31,165 nt of DNA from UBA6168 sp964423205 (GCA_964423205.1 CAYRDX010000056.1:1-31165); one strand, 5' to 3'; counted from the first letter of the stretch, positions 6,553 through 13,778 are shown. Notes: generated from the letters alone by a model not told the origin. Translations and numbers: made by a program.

Positions 6553-8454
6553 ATGAAGCGCAAGAAGACACCCAAAAAGGTCGGTACATCTGAGAGATTC
6601 AAAATAGAAACCCGGGAATCATTGAATACCCGGACATATTGGGTTATTGTGTTTAGTGTAGCCCTCTTTGGTTTCCTGCTCTATGCCAATACCATCAATC
6701 ATGGTTATGTGCTGGATGACTTTTCCGTTGTAAAGGAAAACTTTGTGACCAAGCAGGGCCTTGCTGGAATTCCCACCCATTTTGAGACACATGCCCGATA
6801 TGGTTACTGGCCAGGTCCGGGTGAATTGTACCGGCCGATACCCATGTCCATGTTTTCAATAGAATGGGCGCTGGCACCTGATCAGCCCTGGGTTTCTCAC
6901 CTGGTCAATGTATTGCTTTATGCCCTCACAGGTGCTGTTTTGTTTATACTGCTGTTGCGATTGTTTAAAGGCCATTCAATGCTGCTGCCCCTCTTATCAA
7001 CGTTGTTTTTTGTCGCTCATCCCGTCCATGTTGAGGTGGTGGCCAATATTAAAAGCCGGGATGAAATCATGATGCTTTTGTTTAGTTTGCTGGCGATCCT
7101 GGGTTTATTGAATTATCACGAAAGGAAAAAAATACACTGGCTGCTCCTGTCCATGTTCTGTTACCTGATAGCCTTGTTCAGCAAGGAAAGTGCGGTGACA
7201 TTCGTGGCTGTTTTTCCGCTGGTACTATTTTTCTTTTCAAAAGAAAAGCTAAAAAGGCACGTCACTTTGACTATCCCTTTTGCTGCCCTTGCCCTACTGT
7301 TTATCTTAGTCAGGAAATCAGTAATTGGTGCCTTCGGCAATCCTGGCGATGTGGCCATTATCGACAACTTTTTGGTCGGAGCAAATGACCTTCAGGGCAG
7401 GCTTTCCGGTGTTTTTCTGTTGCTGGGAAAATATTTATGGACGCTGTTATTCCCGATTTCATTGGCCAGCGACTATGGCTACAACCAGATTCCCATTCCG
7501 GGTTGGGGCGATTGGAGAGTATGGCTTTCTTTTTTTGCCTGGGTTGGAATAGCAGGATTCGGACTTCTCAGGTTGCGCGGTAAAAACATCTGGTCATTCA
7601 GCATTCTGTTTTTCATCATCACTTTTTCCATTTCTTCCAATCTTCTGATGCTGATAGGAACATCTTATGGGGAAAGACTCTTGTATGCCGCATCTCCGGG
7701 ATTTGCCATTGCGCTTACTTTGTTGCTGATGCATTTTACAAAGGCCAATTCAGCAAAATTGAGTTTTACGGAAAATAAAACACTTTGGCTGGTTGCAATT
7801 GGAATTTTGAGTCTTTACAGCCTAAGAACGGTAGTGCGAAACTTGGACTGGAAAGACAGTTACACACTTTACGAGGCCGATATTGAAACCTCCCCCAACA
7901 GCGCAAAACTGAACTTTCATTACGGGCTGGAAATCGTGCAGCGCGGACTCAATGCTACTGATGAAGCTGAAAGAAAGTTATACCTGGACCGGTCGAAAGC
8001 TCAGTTCCAGAAGGCCATCAGCATCTGGCCTACCTATCACGATGCCTACGGTCAGCTCGGGCTGGCTCATTATCGCGATCGTGAGTATGATGAAGCTCTT
8101 AGAAGTTATGAGCAGGCTATTAAATACAAAAACAATTTCCCGCTGGTGTACAGCAATATGGGAATTATTTTTTTTGAAAAAGGTGACCTGGTAAAAGCCC
8201 GGGAATGTTATGAAAATGCTGTAAAATATGACCCCCGAATGGTGGATGCCCAACGCAATCTCGGAGTAGTAAATGCCTTGGAAGGAAAATTTGATGAGGC
8301 CATCAGGTGTTTTTCAGAAGCTCTGAAATACGCACCCGATGACCCCACTATTAATTTTTACATTGGCTCTGCTTACAGGGATTCAGGTCGAGAGGCTCTG
8401 GGACAACCTTATCTGGAAAAGGCATACCGACTGAATCCCGCCCTAAAAAAGTAA
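6553..8454 (+). CDS. Polytopic membrane protein with C-terminal TPR repeats (TMTC-like)
   Basis: 633 aa. The N-terminal two thirds (about 28-425) hold around ten hydrophobic segments. The first extracytoplasmic loop contains NHGYVLDDFSVVKEN with an Asp-Asp pair (55-56), and a later loop has HPVHVEVVANIKSRDE; both are typical of TMTC-type GT-C proteins, which transfer a sugar from a lipid carrier. The C-terminal part (about 440-633) contains four to five TPR units, for example FPLVYSNMGIIFFEKGDLVKARECYENAVKYDP. I infer a glycosyltransferase-like or scaffold role at the inner membrane; activity is not shown. It is the last gene of the plus-strand run and is convergent with moeB. Confidence 0.75.
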   Translation: MKRKKTPKKVGTSERFKIETRESLNTRTYWVIVFSVALFGFLLYANTINHGYVLDDFSVVKENFVTKQGLAGIPTHFETHARYGYWPGPGELYRPIPMSMFSIEWALAPDQPWVSHLVNVLLYALTGAVLFILLLRLFKGHSMLLPLLSTLFFVAHPVHVEVVANIKSRDEIMMLLFSLLAILGLLNYHERKKIHWLLLSMFCYLIALFSKESAVTFVAVFPLVLFFFSKEKLKRHVTLTIPFAALALLFILVRKSVIGAFGNPGDVAIIDNFLVGANDLQGRLSGVFLLLGKYLWTLLFPISLASDYGYNQIPIPGWGDWRVWLSFFAWVGIAGFGLLRLRGKNIWSFSILFFIITFSISSNLLMLIGTSYGERLLYAASPGFAIALTLLLMHFTKANSAKLSFTENKTLWLVAIGILSLYSLRTVVRNLDWKDSYTLYEADIETSPNSAKLNFHYGLEIVQRGLNATDEAERKLYLDRSKAQFQKAISIWPTYHDAYGQLGLAHYRDREYDEALRSYEQAIKYKNNFPLVYSNMGIIFFEKGDLVKARECYENAVKYDPRMVDAQRNLGVVNALEGKFDEAIRCFSEALKYAPDDPTINFYIGSAYRDSGREALGQPYLEKAYRLNPALKK

Positions 8455-8462
8455 AGTCATTA

Positions 8463-8497
8463 TATTCAGGGCCTGGCTGCGAGCCAGACCCTGAATA
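8463..8497. terminator. Long hairpin between convergent genes
   Basis: TATTCAGGG (8463-8471) pairs with CCCTGAATA (8489-8497), with CTGGCT/AGCCAG inside and the loop GCG: about 15 pairs around two facing unpaired bases. There is no T-run on either strand, so it could be a factor-independent RNA end, a processing site or a palindromic repeat. Confidence 0.5.
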
Positions 8498-8506
8498 CCC
8501 CTGATT

Positions 8507-8547
8507 CAAACTTTCAAGGTTTCAGGCAAACTTCAAACTTCAAACTA
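8507..8547. repeat. Heptamer repeat (CAAACTT) overlapping the moeB stop
   Basis: CAAACTT at 8507, then two degenerate units, then CAAACTT, CAAACTT and CAAACTA at 8527-8547. The last unit includes the moeB stop codon (minus strand, 8547-8545). This is another 7-base motif in the same style as those at 5289 and 5411. Confidence 0.65.
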
Positions 8548-9687
8548 ATAAACCGCCACAGTATTGTCAATCTCATTCGCCCAGGCCAGTATGCCACCTT
8601 TCAGGTTGTAGAGATTATCGAAGCCAAACAGGTCCTCCAGTTCCCGGATGGCATCTGCAGAACGAATGCCACTGCGACAATGGATGATGACTGTTTTATT
8701 GCGGGATATGCGACTTGCCGACCCTGAAACGGATGCCACAGGTATCAGTTCACCTCCAATCTGGGAAATGACATATTCATAAGGCTCACGCACATCAATC
8801 AATTGAATGTCTTTTCCCGTTTCTAAGAAAGTTTGCAATTCCTGAACAGTTACTTCCTTCACCTGTCTGAGCTGAGCCCTTGATACCAGGCCGCAAAACT
8901 GCTCGTAGTTGATGAGTTCTTTGATGATAATGTCAGGGTTGGAGCTGACTTTCAGAATTCTCGTGGTAAAAGATGCGGCATCGAAAAGGAATAACCTTCC
9001 AGTGAGCGGTTCACCAACTCCGGTAATAACTTTGATGACTTCGCTGGCCTGCATGCTGCCTATAATCCCAGGTAATACTCCCAATACTCCACCTTCAGCG
9101 CAATTGGGTACCAAACCCGGAGGGGGTGGCTCCGGAAACATGTCCCTGTAATTTGGTCCTCTTTTGCCATCGGGATATAGGTAATTGAACACAGACACCT
9201 GCCCTTCAAACTGGAATATGGATGCATAAACATTCACTTTACCGGACAGAACACATACGTCATTTACCAGATAGCGGGTAGGGAAATTATCTGTTCCGTC
9301 AGCTACCACATCGTAGTCTTTGACAAGGTCAAATGCATTATCGCTGGTAAATCGCACTTCGTGAACGATGATGTTAATGTGTGGATTCAGGGCTTCAAGC
9401 CGCTTCTTTGCTGTCTGAGCTTTGGATACGCCCACATCATCGACAGTAAAAAGTATCTGACGCTGTAGGTTGCTTTCATCTACTTTATCGAAATCGACGA
9501 TGCCAATCGTTCCTACTCCAGCAGCAGCAAGGTACAGTAGCACAGGACTACCTAAGCCTCCAGAGCCGATGACCAGTACCTTGGCTTCTTTCAGTTTTCT
9601 TTGACCTTCGAGTCCAAATTCCGGGATGGCGATATGACGGGCATAGCGCTCTAATTCCGGAAGACTGAATATGTTGTTGTTATTCAT
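8545..9687 (-). CDS. moeB: MoeB/ThiF-type sulfur-carrier adenylyltransferase with rhodanese domain
   Basis: 380 aa. The E1-like domain (1-255) adenylates the C-terminus of the ubiquitin-like carrier: GSGGLGS (41-47, ATP loop), VDFDKVDESNLQRQ (64-77), D130 in VVADGTDNFPTR, and Cys196 in PNCAEGGVLG. The rhodanese domain (about 280-380) carries the active-site loop HCRSGIRS with Cys337, which would supply the sulfur for the thiocarboxylate. The two CxxC zinc pairs of E. coli MoeB are absent (GPNYRDMF replaces CYRC; the second is replaced by YEQFCG), a pattern I believe is common in Bacteroidota. The start at 9687 avoids a longer frame running through the hairpin at 9728-9756. It is the last gene of the cysM-mec-carrier-moeB operon. 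Confidence 0.9.
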   Translation of the reverse strand: MNNNNIFSLPELERYARHIAIPEFGLEGQRKLKEAKVLVIGSGGLGSPVLLYLAAAGVGTIGIVDFDKVDESNLQRQILFTVDDVGVSKAQTAKKRLEALNPHINIIVHEVRFTSDNAFDLVKDYDVVADGTDNFPTRYLVNDVCVLSGKVNVYASIFQFEGQVSVFNYLYPDGKRGPNYRDMFPEPPPPGLVPNCAEGGVLGVLPGIIGSMQASEVIKVITGVGEPLTGRLFLFDAASFTTRILKVSSNPDIIIKELINYEQFCGLVSRAQLRQVKEVTVQELQTFLETGKDIQLIDVREPYEYVISQIGGELIPVASVSGSASRISRNKTVIIHCRSGIRSADAIRELEDLFGFDNLYNLKGGILAWANEIDNTVAVY

Positions 9688-9727
9688 TTTCTGAAAATTA
9701 CTTGAATCTTTTTGTGGGTCTTCATAG

Positions 9728-9756
9728 AGGTGACACCTTTCCAAAAGGTGTCACCT
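9728..9756. repeat. REP-like hairpin (AGGTGACACC...GGTGTCACCT)
   Basis: AGGTGACACCTTT and AAAGGTGTCACCT form a 13-bp perfect stem with a 3-base loop, between the carrier gene and moeB. There is no T-run in the operon direction. A related GAGGTGACA/TGTCACCTC stem forms the alaS terminator at 18210-18240. It may protect or process the operon RNA. Confidence 0.65.
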
Positions 9757-9767
9757 TTGTATTTATT

Positions 9768-10043
9768 TCAGCTGCCACCAGCTATAGCCGGTACGATACT
9801 TAAGACTGATTCAGGCTGTATCGCAGTATCTTCTTTTTGAAGACTATTGATGTCATCTTCTCCGAGATAAACTCGAATAAAGGAACGGATTTTTCCACTG
9901 TCGTCGATGAGATGCCTGGTCAAACCGTGGTAAGCAGTCGTCAATTCGTCAAAAGCTTCTCTTACGCTGGTCCCCTTTGTTTCGAAGACAGATTTGTTTT
10001 CTGTGAATTTCCTTAGAGGTGTCGGGATGATAATCTTTGCCAT
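9768..10043 (-). CDS. cysO: Ubiquitin-like sulfur carrier protein (MoaD/ThiS/CysO family)
   Basis: 91 aa, the normal size for a beta-grasp sulfur carrier. The chain ends SIVPAIAGGS: the family di-glycine (Gly89-Gly90) is followed by one extra residue, Ser91. To be adenylated and thiocarboxylated by MoeB at Gly90 the Ser must first be removed, as known for QbsE and HcyS carriers processed by a partner JAMM protease. The N-terminal KIIIPTPLRKFTENKSVFE and the IRVYLGEDDI segment fit CysO-type MoaD proteins of amino acid synthesis more than molybdopterin MoaD. Neighbours cysM, mec and moeB support CysO. Its 5' leader is repeat copy C. The symbol is assigned by context. Confidence 0.85.
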   Translation of the reverse strand: MAKIIIPTPLRKFTENKSVFETKGTSVREAFDELTTAYHGLTRHLIDDSGKIRSFIRVYLGEDDINSLQKEDTAIQPESVLSIVPAIAGGS

Positions 10044-10064
10044 GGGTTTAGAGATTTTAGATTA

Positions 10065-10166
10065 GTAAAAAGGCAAAAGTAAAAAGGCAAAAGGCAAAAG
10101 TTTTCCAACTGATTTTCAAGTGATTAAGAAAACAATTTGACAACTTTATTTTTGACTCATTACTTA
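10065..10166 (-). repeat. Dispersed 5'-leader repeat, copy C, inside the sulfur operon
   Basis: Minus-strand copy of the element seen at 2415 and 5231: it starts TAAGTAATGAGTC and ends with TTTTGCC and TTTTTAC units in mixed order. Its first three bases are the stop codon of the JAMM protease gene, and its tail ends 21 bases before the carrier start codon, so it fills the whole gap between them. The hairpin arm has diverged (CACTTGA for CAATTGA). Confidence 0.85.
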
Positions 10167-10622
10167 GTTATTGTGATGATTGTTTTCAATTTCAATTTTT
10201 TCTTCCTGAAACTTCCTTTCCTCGTCAAGTAGTCGCCAGGATTTCAAGTCCCGGATTTCGTCGCTGTAAACAGAAACGATGAGGTAGGAAAAGTATGGCA
10301 TGGCCACTGCAAGGTCGTGTTCAGAGGCTATAGCAGGGTGATTGGGGTGTGAATGGTAAATACCCAGTAATTGAGTATCATTGCTAAGTGCATATTGTTC
10401 TGCACCTAAGTAATCCAGTGGTGAAATCTCGAAGCGCCGCCTTTGGTCTCCTTCTTTTGAATTAATCACTGCTGTGGCCAGGGTCAGCACCCGTCCGCTT
10501 TTTTCTTCACCGAAAAGGAATCCGCAGCATTCGTTTGGGAAGCATTCCAGTGCCTGCTGATTTATAACATCCCGAACTTCAGCCGTTATTTTCACTTGAT
10601 AATCAGTTGTTACTTGCTCCAT
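10164..10622 (-). CDS. mec: JAMM/MPN+ metalloprotease (Mec family)
   Basis: 152 aa. All JAMM zinc and catalytic residues are present: Glu31 in PNECCGFLFG, His90 and His92 in IYHSHPNHP, Ser100 and Asp103 in the HxHx7SxxD arrangement. In Mycobacterium tuberculosis, Mec hydrolyses the CysO-cysteine adduct to free cysteine. In QbsD and HcyD systems the homologue also trims residues after Gly-Gly. Because the carrier here ends Gly-Gly-Ser, this enzyme may do both jobs (inference). The C-terminal tail, rich in Glu, Asn and His, ends at a stop codon that is the first codon of repeat copy C. It starts 5 bases after the cysM stop, so it is translationally close-coupled to it. Confidence 0.9.
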   Translation of the reverse strand: MEQVTTDYQVKITAEVRDVINQQALECFPNECCGFLFGEEKSGRVLTLATAVINSKEGDQRRRFEISPLDYLGAEQYALSNDTQLLGIYHSHPNHPAIASEHDLAVAMPYFSYLIVSVYSDEIRDLKSWRLLDEERKFQEEKIEIENNHHNN

Positions 10623-10627
10623 TTTCT

Positions 10628-11566
10628 TTAGAAAATTTGTTCCAAAACTTCAGAATACTTGTCTGCATTATCAGCGAAAGTGGTAACCACCACACCGCTT
10701 TTTAGATTCTTTGCAACTTCAATAGCACCTACCAGATTGGCTGCAGCTGATGGGCTGATGAGCATACCCTCCTTTCTGGCAACAGTTTTAACCATTTCAT
10801 AAGCTTCCATTGTATCCACAAGGTTGATCTGGTCGGCCAGATGGCTGTTGTAAATTCCGGGCACCTTGGCTGTTTCCAGATGCTTCCATCCCTCCAGGCC
10901 GTGCATTGGATTATCGGGTTGAAGGCCCACCAATTTGATGGTTGGATTCAGTTGTTTAAATCTTGTGCCTGCCCCGGTAAAAGTTCCGGTTGTCCCCAAT
11001 CCGGCCACAAAATGAGTCAAACGGCCTTCTGTTTGTTTCCAGATTTCGGGGGCTGTAGTTTCATAATGCGCTTTCCAGTTGTTGGAATTATTGTATTGGT
11101 CGGCGTAGAAATACTTTTCCGGGTAAGTTTGGTACAATTCCCTGGCAACTTTCTGAGCTCCGTCAGTACCTTCAAATCTGGAGGTAAAAATGATTTCCGC
11201 CCCATACGCGGTGAGTATATCCTTGCGTTCACGGCTGGCGTTTTCGGGCAGGCAGATCGTTACAGGAATATTCATAGCTGCGCCAATGGCGGCATAAGCA
11301 ATACCGGTATTTCCACTTGTAGCATCCAGCAGTCGTTTGCCATCATGCAAATCGCCGTTTACCAAAGCACTTTTAATAATGAAATAAGCGGGTCTGGATT
11401 TTACACTGGCTCCGAGCTGTTGCCATTCAAGTTTAGCCAAAACCTTTACTGTGCGCGACTTCCAAATGGTGTTTAACTCGAACAAAGGTGTATTACCCAC
11501 CATTTTGCCGATGTTGGTTCGGAGTTTTACTTTTTGCGGAATATTCAGTGTGATTGTAGCTGTCAT
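10628..11566 (-). CDS. cysM: Cysteine synthase, CysM type (PLP-dependent)
   Basis: 312 aa fold-type II PLP enzyme. Lys56 in LGASVKSRPA is the Schiff-base lysine, SGNTG (84-88) is the substrate loop, GTTGT (191-195) binds PLP phosphate and PSAAA (272-276) contacts the pyridine ring. The family converts an activated serine (O-acetyl- or O-phosphoserine) to an aminoacrylate and adds sulfur. With mec, a sulfur carrier and moeB directly downstream, the sulfur donor is probably the carrier thiocarboxylate rather than free sulfide. The QPDNPMHGLEG segment (216-226) lies where M. tuberculosis CysM has its phosphoserine-selecting arginine; I see no arginine there, so substrate choice is open. First gene of the operon, behind the leader at 11591-11715. 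Confidence 0.9.
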   Translation of the reverse strand: MTATITLNIPQKVKLRTNIGKMVGNTPLFELNTIWKSRTVKVLAKLEWQQLGASVKSRPAYFIIKSALVNGDLHDGKRLLDATSGNTGIAYAAIGAAMNIPVTICLPENASRERKDILTAYGAEIIFTSRFEGTDGAQKVARELYQTYPEKYFYADQYNNSNNWKAHYETTAPEIWKQTEGRLTHFVAGLGTTGTFTGAGTRFKQLNPTIKLVGLQPDNPMHGLEGWKHLETAKVPGIYNSHLADQINLVDTMEAYEMVKTVARKEGMLISPSAAANLVGAIEVAKNLKSGVVVTTFADNADKYSEVLEQIF

Positions 11567-11590
11567 GATTTTTTATTGTTCAAAAGGGAG

Positions 11591-11630
11591 AAAAAACAAA
11601 AGAGCCTCTCCGTATGGAAAGGCTCTTTTG
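11591..11630 (-). terminator. Leader terminator upstream of cysM
   Basis: Minus strand: CAAAAGAGCCTTTCC (11630-11616), loop ATAC, then GGAGAGGCTCTTTTG (11611-11597), a 15-bp stem with one G-U pair, followed by TTTTTT (11596-11591). It lies 25 bases before the cysM start and would stop transcription before the operon. Confidence 0.85.
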
Positions 11631-11661
11631 CGGAATTAGGGCATAAAAATGCATCAATGCG

Positions 11662-11715
11662 CTATTCCGCTACCTTTCCAACGCAGGTAGATACAGCAAC
11701 AGCAACAACATGCAT
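11662..11715 (-). CDS. Candidate leader peptide MHVVAVAVSTCVGKVAE
   Basis: A 17-codon frame (ATG at 11715-11713, TAG stop at 11664-11662) ending just before the terminator hairpin. It has one Cys codon (TGC, 11685-11683) placed directly before the GTTGGAAAGG antiterminator strand. The run VVAVAV has no obvious biosynthetic meaning. As the peptide gene overlaps two hairpins that exclude the terminator, ribosome position could decide the fold. No ribosome binding site is visible, normal for this phylum. Confidence 0.55.
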   Translation of the reverse strand: MHVVAVAVSTCVGKVAE

Positions 11716-12973
11716 TATGATAAAATTGAATCGCCATACTAAATTTCAGTTTCAAATAAGGACAATTTAGTCCCAATAAAGTTCAAAAGCTGTGCCACGA
11801 AGTTCAGTTTTATTTCTATATGATGCAATCTGGCAACTTCCGTTGCAGCAGAGTTTGTCATGTTGGCAATTCAAAAAATCTCATGAAAAAAGGTAATGAT
11901 TGTTTGTAGGTCAACACAGAACACATAGTGAAGATGTTTAAGGCGTTTGATGAAAATTATTTTAAAATAAATTCAAGTGCATCCAATTTTGTCCCGAAAT
12001 GTGAGGAGAACTTTAATCGAAGAAATACTCTGATGGATTTTGGCGCCCAATTTTCGTAAAATGTTTTTCTATATGTTTATCAGAAAACCAGCAATTCTCA
12101 CTTTGAAATAAAGTTAAATTGAATGGGTTATTTGAACGAAAAACTGCCAAACAGAGCTTTGGTTAGTGCGATTTTAAGGTCAACCTTCCTCAAACACTGA
12201 GTTGTCAACCGATTTAGAGCCGATTTTGTCTTTTTCGCACCCAAAACAACATAGAAAAAATTCATAGTGAAAATTCCACCACAGATAGGCCAGATTCACA
12301 CAGATGAAATAAAACTCTGTGAAAATCAGTGTAATCTGTGGTAAATAATTCCACCACAGATAGCCCAGATTCACACAGATTAAATAGAACTCTGTGAAAA
12401 CCCGTCCCAAATCAATTTAGAAAAAATCCATAGTGAGAATCGCTGTCAGAAAACATCAACAAAAATTAAATAGCACCGTTAGACAGATTATAAAAATCAA
12501 TTAAGTTTACATCGGGTTCAATTGAATAAAAATGAATCCAGGTGCATTTGGGCACGATTTTTCTTAATTATTAGCAAATTAAATCCGTGAACATGAAAGT
12601 TTTGTTTACTAACACAAAAGTACATTGAGAGGCCGGAAGGACATCTGACCAGTTGACATCAGTTAATCAACTATCCCGACAACCGATTTATCTGAATTCT
12701 CACAAACCGTTGGTCCCGGCTTCTCATTTTTTCTCTCCGTTCACAGTTTGATTTGATTTTGAGGTAGGATGTTCTTTTGTAATCCAACGTTGTTGTGCTT
12801 TTGGTGAAATCCTTTGGCACGAAATGAGTATTTGTTAGGTGTAGAATTCAGCCCCAATAAAACAAAGACGTAATCGGTTTTTGGGATAGCCTCTCTCCTG
12901 ATTTCTGGAGGGGGGCGTTTTTTTTGCATCCTTTCAAACGTCATTAAAGCTTCTTGGTTGGTCGAGCGACTGC
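11716..12973. other. Gene-free, AT-rich intergenic region
   Basis: About 1.25 kb with no credible gene on either strand. Short open frames exist (for example minus 12741-12944) but have no recognisable domain. The only structure I can support is the repeat cluster at 12252-12440. The promoter of the cysM leader should lie just above 11715; CTTATTTG on the minus strand near 11755 is a poor match to TAnnTTTG. Together with the broken TerC gene next to it, the region looks like decayed DNA. Confidence 0.5.
12252..12440. repeat. Direct-repeat cluster with ATCTGTGTGAATCTGG-type units
   Basis: Two 53-bp units (12273-12325 and 12348-12400; period 75) read ATTCCACCACAGATAG...CACAGAT...AACTCTGTGAAAA with few differences. 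They are bracketed by a second direct repeat of about 23 bp, TAGAAAAAAtTCATAGTGA (12252-12274) and its near copy (12418-12440). Units built on ATCTGTG/CACAGAT are seen in intergenic DNA of many Bacteroidota and Planctomycetes (from memory). Confidence 0.8.
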
Positions 12974-13000
12974 TTGTGCTCCTTGAAATTTGAGAGCATT

Positions 13001-13752
13001 ATGTCTTACCCTTTTGTTTGCTTTGCGCCGCAAATAGCCATTGATTCTGGCTTTAAACCTCTTATCATGATAGTTTGGATTGGCTTCTTAATACTCATTT
13101 TTATATTTCTTGCGCTCGACCTGGGAGTATTTAATAAAGAGCCGCATAAGATTTCCACAAAAGAAGCCATCGGATGGACGGCACTGTGGATTGCCATGTC
13201 CTTTTTGTTTAGTGCATTTGTGTATTTCGGTTACGAAAACCATTGTGGACAGCCTCCAAAATGCTGAAGTCCAGCCATGAGGACATTCACACGAAGGCAA
13301 ATCCAATTGTCCTCCAACTTCGGAAAATCCTTCCCATTACCCGGAAAATGTATGAGGAGAAGTTCTTTCTACGCAAGAATGGAAAAATCATTGCGATGAC
13401 CCCGCTGTTTGTGGCTATGGTTGTGGTGGAATCCACAGATGTCATGTTCGCAGTGGACAGCATTCCAGCTATTTTTGCCATTACCACTGACCCCTTCATC
13501 GTATTCACCTCCAATATTTTTGCAATTATTGGATTGCGTTCACTCTATTTCGTCCTGGCTTCCATACTCGATAAGTTCAGGTATCTCAAATACAGCCTTG
13601 CCATCATTTTGGCCTATGTGGGCGTGAAAATGATGCTGGTGCATCATGTCAAAATCCCATCTGTACTCTCACTCGCAGTTATTGTGGTGGTGTTGTCTGG
13701 TGGAATTTTATACTCTTTGTACAAAGACAAACAGGCTCAATCAGCAGGATAG
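13001..13752 (+). pseudogene. TerC-family membrane protein with internal deletion and frameshift
   Basis: The first part (start at 13001 or, more like the family, at MIVWIGFLILIF, 13067) carries the TerC N-terminus through LDLGVFNKEPHKISTKEAIGWTALWI to FVYFGYENH at about 13240. The reading frame then changes, and from about 13250 the protein resumes at TASKMLKSSHED and runs through the conserved FFLRKNGKIIAMTPLFVAMVVVESTDVMFAVDSIPAIFAITTDPF to the normal C-terminus. What should lie between, roughly 80-90 residues including the EKSLSVDN motif and the next two membrane helices, is missing. TerC/Alx proteins export Mn2+ or affect metal stress; this copy should be inactive. Residual parts are still well conserved, so the loss is recent. 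Confidence 0.75.
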
Positions 13753-13778
13753 ATGTCAACATTATTGTGGCTGTCGAA

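Larger units (their letters stand above)
11591..11715 (-). promoter_or_regulatory. Putative transcription attenuator of the sulfur operon
   Basis: Three successive hairpins are possible on the minus-strand RNA: CTACCT/AGGTAG within the leader peptide codons (11690-11671); GCGGAAT/ATTCCGC (11670-11664 with 11636-11630), enclosing a small GCAT/ATGC loop; and the terminator. GGAAAGG (11679-11673) in the leader peptide gene is complementary to CCTTTCC (11622-11616) in the terminator 5' arm, and the pairing extends to about 11 pairs with one bulge, which would act as an antiterminator. The sensed signal is not proven; the single Cys codon and the operon function point to cysteine. Confidence 0.65.

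Noticed and set aside
10841..11476. 211-codon plus-strand frame opposite cysM
   Set aside because: No recognisable domain; cysM has complete family motifs on the minus strand.
11591..11760. A SAM or other known riboswitch before cysM
   Set aside because: I see no known aptamer core; a peptide-coding leader with terminator and antiterminator explains the region better.
12180..12410. 76-codon minus-strand frame with two similar halves
   Set aside because: It is the CACAGAT repeat units in translation.
12252..12440. CRISPR array
   Set aside because: Only two units, a 22-base gap, no leader and no cas genes.
12741..12944. 67-codon minus-strand frame
   Set aside because: No domain, no promoter, and it lies in gene-free DNA next to a pseudogene. 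It could be a remnant but I cannot support one.
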